Notes under the pieces: generated by a model
Databases searched by the model: none
What the model was told of the DNA's origin: nothing
What the model saw: the letters and a program-made list of their open reading frames with translations, nothing else
Assembly (NCBI GenBank): GCA_021018815.1
Contig: JAITYX010000033.1
Coordinates: forward strand, 4,458,001 to 4,522,000
Source: Talinum fruticosum
Taxonomy: Eukaryota; Streptophyta; Magnoliopsida; Caryophyllales; Talinaceae
Length of the DNA stretch: 64,000 bases
Direction: 5' to 3'
Shown here: in pieces, positions 60,301 to 64,000 of the stretch
How the letters are laid out: each line of letters opens with the position of its first letter
How positions within the stretch are numbered: position 1 is the first letter of the stretch
Made by a program: the position numbers and the translations under genes

Positions 60301-61122
60301 TGAAGGTTTGCTCTTGGAGAGATTAAGTCACCCTAAAGGTGGGAGCTGAATAGGGTGATGGAAGATTTTTAAAAATTAATAAGGAATTCTGCTCAAGAAG
60401 CACTTAGAAAATAATTCGAGTTTAGAATGAACTCGAAACAAGTAAAACACGTAAATACGTGGAAATCCTCCCGGCACGGAAAACCACGGACGAGTGTTAA
60501 TTCAAGCACCAAGTCAAATCCACTATTTTAAATCCACAAAATATAAGGATCGACTCTTTACAACATTGCTCCGTTAGGCAATTCACTTACAAGTTTTTCC
60601 TATATTCGAAATTCCCTTATTTGATCTAATACTTCCTAACCGAGGTAACCTTTACGAGTTAGGGACAATTGAGATGAGTTAACCCTTATAGCTCAATCAA
60701 GGGACTTACAGAGAAATGAAAGAGTAGAAGTGATTACAAGACTTTCTCTTTACAACTTAGAAAGTAGAAACTTAAGATTTGGAGTTGTAAGCCGAAGATT
60801 GAGTAAGTATGCAATGAGTAAGTGTTTTTCAATGTTCAACAACAATCTTCAAGTCTTGTAGAGTCGCTTCTATTTATACACAACAGGGCGGATTAGCCGT
60901 TGAGGCTTGTTGCAGAGTGGTGAGCTTCAATAGCCGTTGTAACGGCTAGTCCGAGTCACTCGGAAAAGGATCCGTTGTAATTTGAATGTTGTGCGTTGGT
61001 CCTTGGCTCAAAAAGTGGTCCATCCCACTGGTTGTGACTGAAATCTAGGGTGAAAAGCTTCTAAAGTACAAGGACTTGAAATCAAAACCACAGAGAGATA
61101 GAGAGTTATACTTGAGTCTTCA
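60301..61122 (-). repeat. Sirevirus-like LTR copy D, internally deleted (0.82 kb)
   Basis: Minus-strand start TGAAGACTCAAG, end CCTTCA. The CACCCTA...TAGGGTG block (60334-60360) and a weak TATA region (about 60868, CTATTTATAC) are kept. It is about 570 bases shorter than copies B and C, with the loss on the U3 side. Confidence 0.78.
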
Positions 61123-61619
61123 ATCTCCCCTTTTGATGAAAGGCATTTCGTAAATAAGATAGAAGCTAAGAGTGCAAAGAGATGAGTTTTCATTGTATTT
61201 GATCGGAACAAAAATGTCGGAGTAATTTGATCATTCATAACTCGGAACATACTTAGCGGATTATCGAGCAATAATGAAGTAATCTTATCACAGAGATAAA
61301 AAATAAATCTCAGCGATGATAAGATGTATTAGAGTTGTATCGAGTAAGACTAAGAAATACGAAATGTAACTCATGTACACTTAGAAATAGAATAAACTTC
61401 ATTAAAACTTCGAAAATTTGGATACATAGAAAATTGAATATAGAAACTCCCCCGAGCCAAACATCTATATATTTTTCTCCCTCTATGCATTTCATCGGAA
61501 AATAAACAAAAGTAGGGAAGAAAAGCGGGAAAGTACACAAATGTTGGACAAAAAAATTGAAATCGGCGGAGGAGCGAGTTTGGCAAGAAGTAGAAGAACG
61601 AGGTCTATATCTATGCTTG

Positions 61620-62633
61620 TAGCCTTGAGTGGAGGCAACAATAGTGGTAAATCAGGAATTTGAATTGTCCTCCTTCGAGACAGAGGTATATCCTTTGGTT
61701 CTTCTTCTTCTTCCGAGTCCTCACTCGCTGTAGTCGTATGCTCTGTGGTTCCGAGGTAGGGGCTTTAGACTATCCCGCATCACCAGCCTCCTCTAAGGCA
61801 AACTAAGTGTGATATGAGGAGATCACCTTAGGTTCTTTGTCTCCTTTTCCCTCGGTTGGGACTGCTCCAGGCTTTTGTTCTCCTTCTTCTTCTGCTTCTC
61901 CTTATCCTTTTCCTTCTTACTCTTCTTCTTCTCCTTCCTTTGACTTAAACTTAGAAGGACTCGAGGACTACGAAGGTTGGACTTCTTCAGAGGATTCCGA
62001 GTCCTCAGCGAGCCTTGGATCTTTGTTCATGGAGGTGGCGAATCCGAACGTTTTGACGCTTGATCGCCTCCTTAAGCTCAACAACTAGGGCTTGACTCGA
62101 TTAATCCGAGTCCGAGCCTTGGTTTAGAACCGAGTCGATATAGGCATGAAAGCCTCGGAAGGCCGCCATAGTTGCTTGCAGCTTTTTTCCCGGGCGAGCA
62201 AATTAAGTAGCCCCCTTCGAAGAAGTTCAATAGAAGGGGTAGGCTGAGAAGATGAAGTTCCAATAGTGAGAAGAGGGACCTCGAAGCTTTTTGAGTCTAA
62301 GGAGGAGGAGGAGGAGAATCGATTTTAGAGGTGTGAGCCCGGAGGAGAATCGATTTTAGAGGTGTGAGCCCGGACACCGATTGCTATTTCCCGGTATCCC
62401 AGTGCCAATGAATTTTCCTTTCCTGAAATAAACGGCAGGCTCCATGAATTTGTTGGAGTCGAAGGGAGAGGTACTTCGAATTGAGCGAAGACAACGAAAG
62501 AAGAGCTCCAAAGGGGTATGGAAGCTTCTTCAGGTTAGAAGGAACGAAGCAACCTGTTCCGGAATGAAAGGGAAGAGGTCAACCTCATACCCTTCCAGGA
62601 TATTGGAGAGAACCTTAAGCACTTTGTTGTTAG
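61620..62633 (-). pseudogene. Extra 3' ORF of Sirevirus-like element D, broken
   Basis: The minus strand from 62633 is open at first: NNKVLKVLSNILEGYEVDLF then PFIPEQVASFLL. A later frame gives FRKGKFIGTGIPG, then VVELKEAIKRQNVRIRHLHE and QRSKA (about 62020-62085), matching EMKGLIKEQQEQL..LLRERRSKA of element B. A Lys/Arg/Glu-rich and an acidic segment follow. Several stops. A 31-bp exact tandem duplication (62310-62371) interrupts it. Function unknown. Confidence 0.55.
62310..62371. repeat. Exact 31-bp tandem duplication
   Basis: GGAGGAGAATCGATTTTAGA and the following 11 bases occur twice back to back (62310-62340 and 62341-62371) inside the element D ORF. Confidence 0.9.
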
Positions 62634-64000
62634 TGAAGGTTTGCTCTTAAAGAGTCTTAGTCACCCTAGAGGGAGGGGGTTGAATAGGGTGATGAGGAAA
62701 TTAAACAATAAATGGAGGGTTAAAGTTTAAATTGAATAATCAAGACTGTCCGAGTCTAGATTGGACTTAGAAAAGTATGAAGTCGAATTACGTGGAAACC
62801 CTCATGGGGTAGAAAACCACGACCAGTGCTAATCCAAGCACCAAGTCAAATCCACTATTTTGAATCCACAAAATACAGTAGACTAACTCAACCAGAATTG
62901 CTCCCTTAGACAATTCCTAAGTTTTCCTAGACTCGGAAGTTCCCTTATCCGATCTAGTACTTCCTAATTGAGGTAACCTTTATAGCTAGGGACAACTGAG
63001 CTGAGTTAATCCATACAGCTTAGTCAAGGAACCTTACTTAGAGAGTAAGAAAGAGTTTGTGACTGATTAGAAGACTTTACAACCTAGAAAAGTATTAAAT
63101 ACGGATCGAGAGTTGTAAGATGAAGATTGAATGAGTATTATACAAAGAAATATAATTTCAACAATGGGTTCAGTTATCTTCAGATCTTGTGAAGTGGCTT
63201 CTATTTATAGGTGACCAAGCAGATTAGCCGTTGTGACTATCTTATGATTAGAAGTCCTCTCGTGACTGTTGTAACGGTTCTTTTGAGTCGTTGAACCCTT
63301 GACTTGTGCAACGATTCTTGACCCCTTAGGATGTCCCAATCCACTGGTGGTGTCCGAAAAGTAGGGTGGAAACCACCATTGAGCTTAGCGTTTAAGATTT
63401 CCAGTTTTGGAAACGAGATAACCCCGACATAGTGTCCGGGCCTTGGTCGAAGTAGAAAAAGCCTTGTCTGTTGGTGATTGACGACTTGAAACCTAGGTTA
63501 CTTTTGTAATTCAAAAAGTAGGGTAACCTCATTTAGATAACCTACAAAAGTAAACCAATTTTGGTTCTCAAAGTATAAAATATTTTGGTCCAAGATTAGG
63601 CACAAATAATAATTTAATTAAGATAATTAAGGCATAATTATCCGAGTCCTAAAAGAGTGGAATTTTCCGAGTCTAATATTCATTATACTCAAATTCCATA
63701 TGAGTCAATCTAGAGAAAGATCAAGTTAGAAAGAGAATATCGGAGTAAGAGTACTTGATCTAGACAAATATATTTCAATCAAAACATGTGGACTTAGAAA
63801 GTTGAATTAATGTCGTAAATCACTTTAACTTAGAATATGAAGTCGAACTTAGTTTGAAAGAGTTAGAGTGAATGTTTAAACATGCGATAAATCTGAGCGA
63901 CTCGGAACTATCGGAGTGAATTGATGAACAAGAGAGTGCTTTTGAGTCGGTCAGAATCGGATGAAAACATATGCAATAGCTTCGTAGCATTCGAGTAGTT
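62634..64000 (-). repeat. Sirevirus-like LTR copy E, runs off the window
   Basis: The minus-strand 3' end CCTTCA is at 62634. CACCCTA...TAGGGTG lies near 62662-62690 and the TATA box complement at 63202-63209. Homology to copy B continues to the last base (the CCGAGTCTAATATTCATTAT segment near 63660 matches 8520-8560). At about 1.4 kb full length, its end should fall just past 64000. Confidence 0.8.

Larger units (their letters stand above)
60301..62633 (-). mobile_element. Sirevirus-like Copia fragment D: 3' LTR and 3' internal region
   Basis: On the minus strand, from right to left: an open stretch of the extra 3' ORF, further purine tracts (GAGGGAGAAAAA and CGGGGGAG near 61450-61490), the final tract AAAAGGGGAGAT at about 61123-61134, then the LTR 61122-60301. 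This mirrors fragment B. The 5' part is absent; at 62634 LTR copy E begins without any primer site. Confidence 0.72.

Noticed and set aside
60301..64000. LTR D and LTR E as the two ends of one small retroelement
   Set aside because: No primer site follows LTR E; the adjoining sequence is the interior of the 3' ORF, so nesting is more likely.
1..64000. tRNA, rRNA, CRISPR, riboswitch or operon features
   Set aside because: None seen. The tRNA-like strings at 5931, 9599, 30900 and 45233 are retroelement primer sites, not tRNA genes.

Overview
This is a window of repeat-rich plant nuclear DNA, probably from a eudicot. It has one clearly functional host gene, an orthologue of the chloroplast thiol-disulfide oxidoreductase LTO1, a VKOR domain fused to a thioredoxin-like domain. 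The gene has seven coding exons on the + strand between 36396 and 52517 that join into a 376-residue protein. It keeps all eight family cysteines and has two very long introns (4.8 and 8.5 kb) loaded with transposon debris. Almost everything else is nested, decayed mobile DNA: CACTA, Sirevirus-like Copia, Tat-type Ty3/Gypsy, a second Gypsy, LINE L1, hAT and several MITE-like elements.

Layout. 1-3681: 3' half of a CACTA (En/Spm) element with a DUF4216 transposase tail, a Transposase_24 gene and a terminal block of short inverted motifs. 4092-4305: long hairpin. About 4570-9534: two Sirevirus-like Copia fragments, head to head. 9535-11545: 5' LTR and primer site of a Tat-type Gypsy, truncated by the second Copia. 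13217-14243: minus-strand plant mobile domain (PMD) pseudogene. 14244-32725: an 18.5-kb Tat-type Gypsy on the minus strand with both LTRs and target duplication ACATC. It carries gag, protease, RT, RNase H, a second RNase H and integrase, plus two opposite-strand ORFs between integrase and the 3' LTR. It is itself interrupted by a 1.4-kb solo Copia LTR (target duplication GAGCT). 32726-32878: the missing upstream piece of the PMD pseudogene. About 32940-36195: LINE ending roughly 200 bp before the LTO1 start codon. 36396-52517: LTO1. 53131-60175: AT-rich intergenic DNA with a GC-rich-ended DNA element, degenerate repeats and a GA microsatellite. 60301-64000: two more Sirevirus-like LTRs and a 3' internal region.

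Most notable system. The large Tat element carries two antisense genes, a PMD protein and a DUF7745-like protein, each with its own TATA-like box. It has landed inside an older, homologous PMD gene. Removing the element and one ACATC copy restores an uninterrupted reading frame at the junction. All transposon ORFs here carry stops or frameshifts. I see no tRNA, rRNA, CRISPR or operon.
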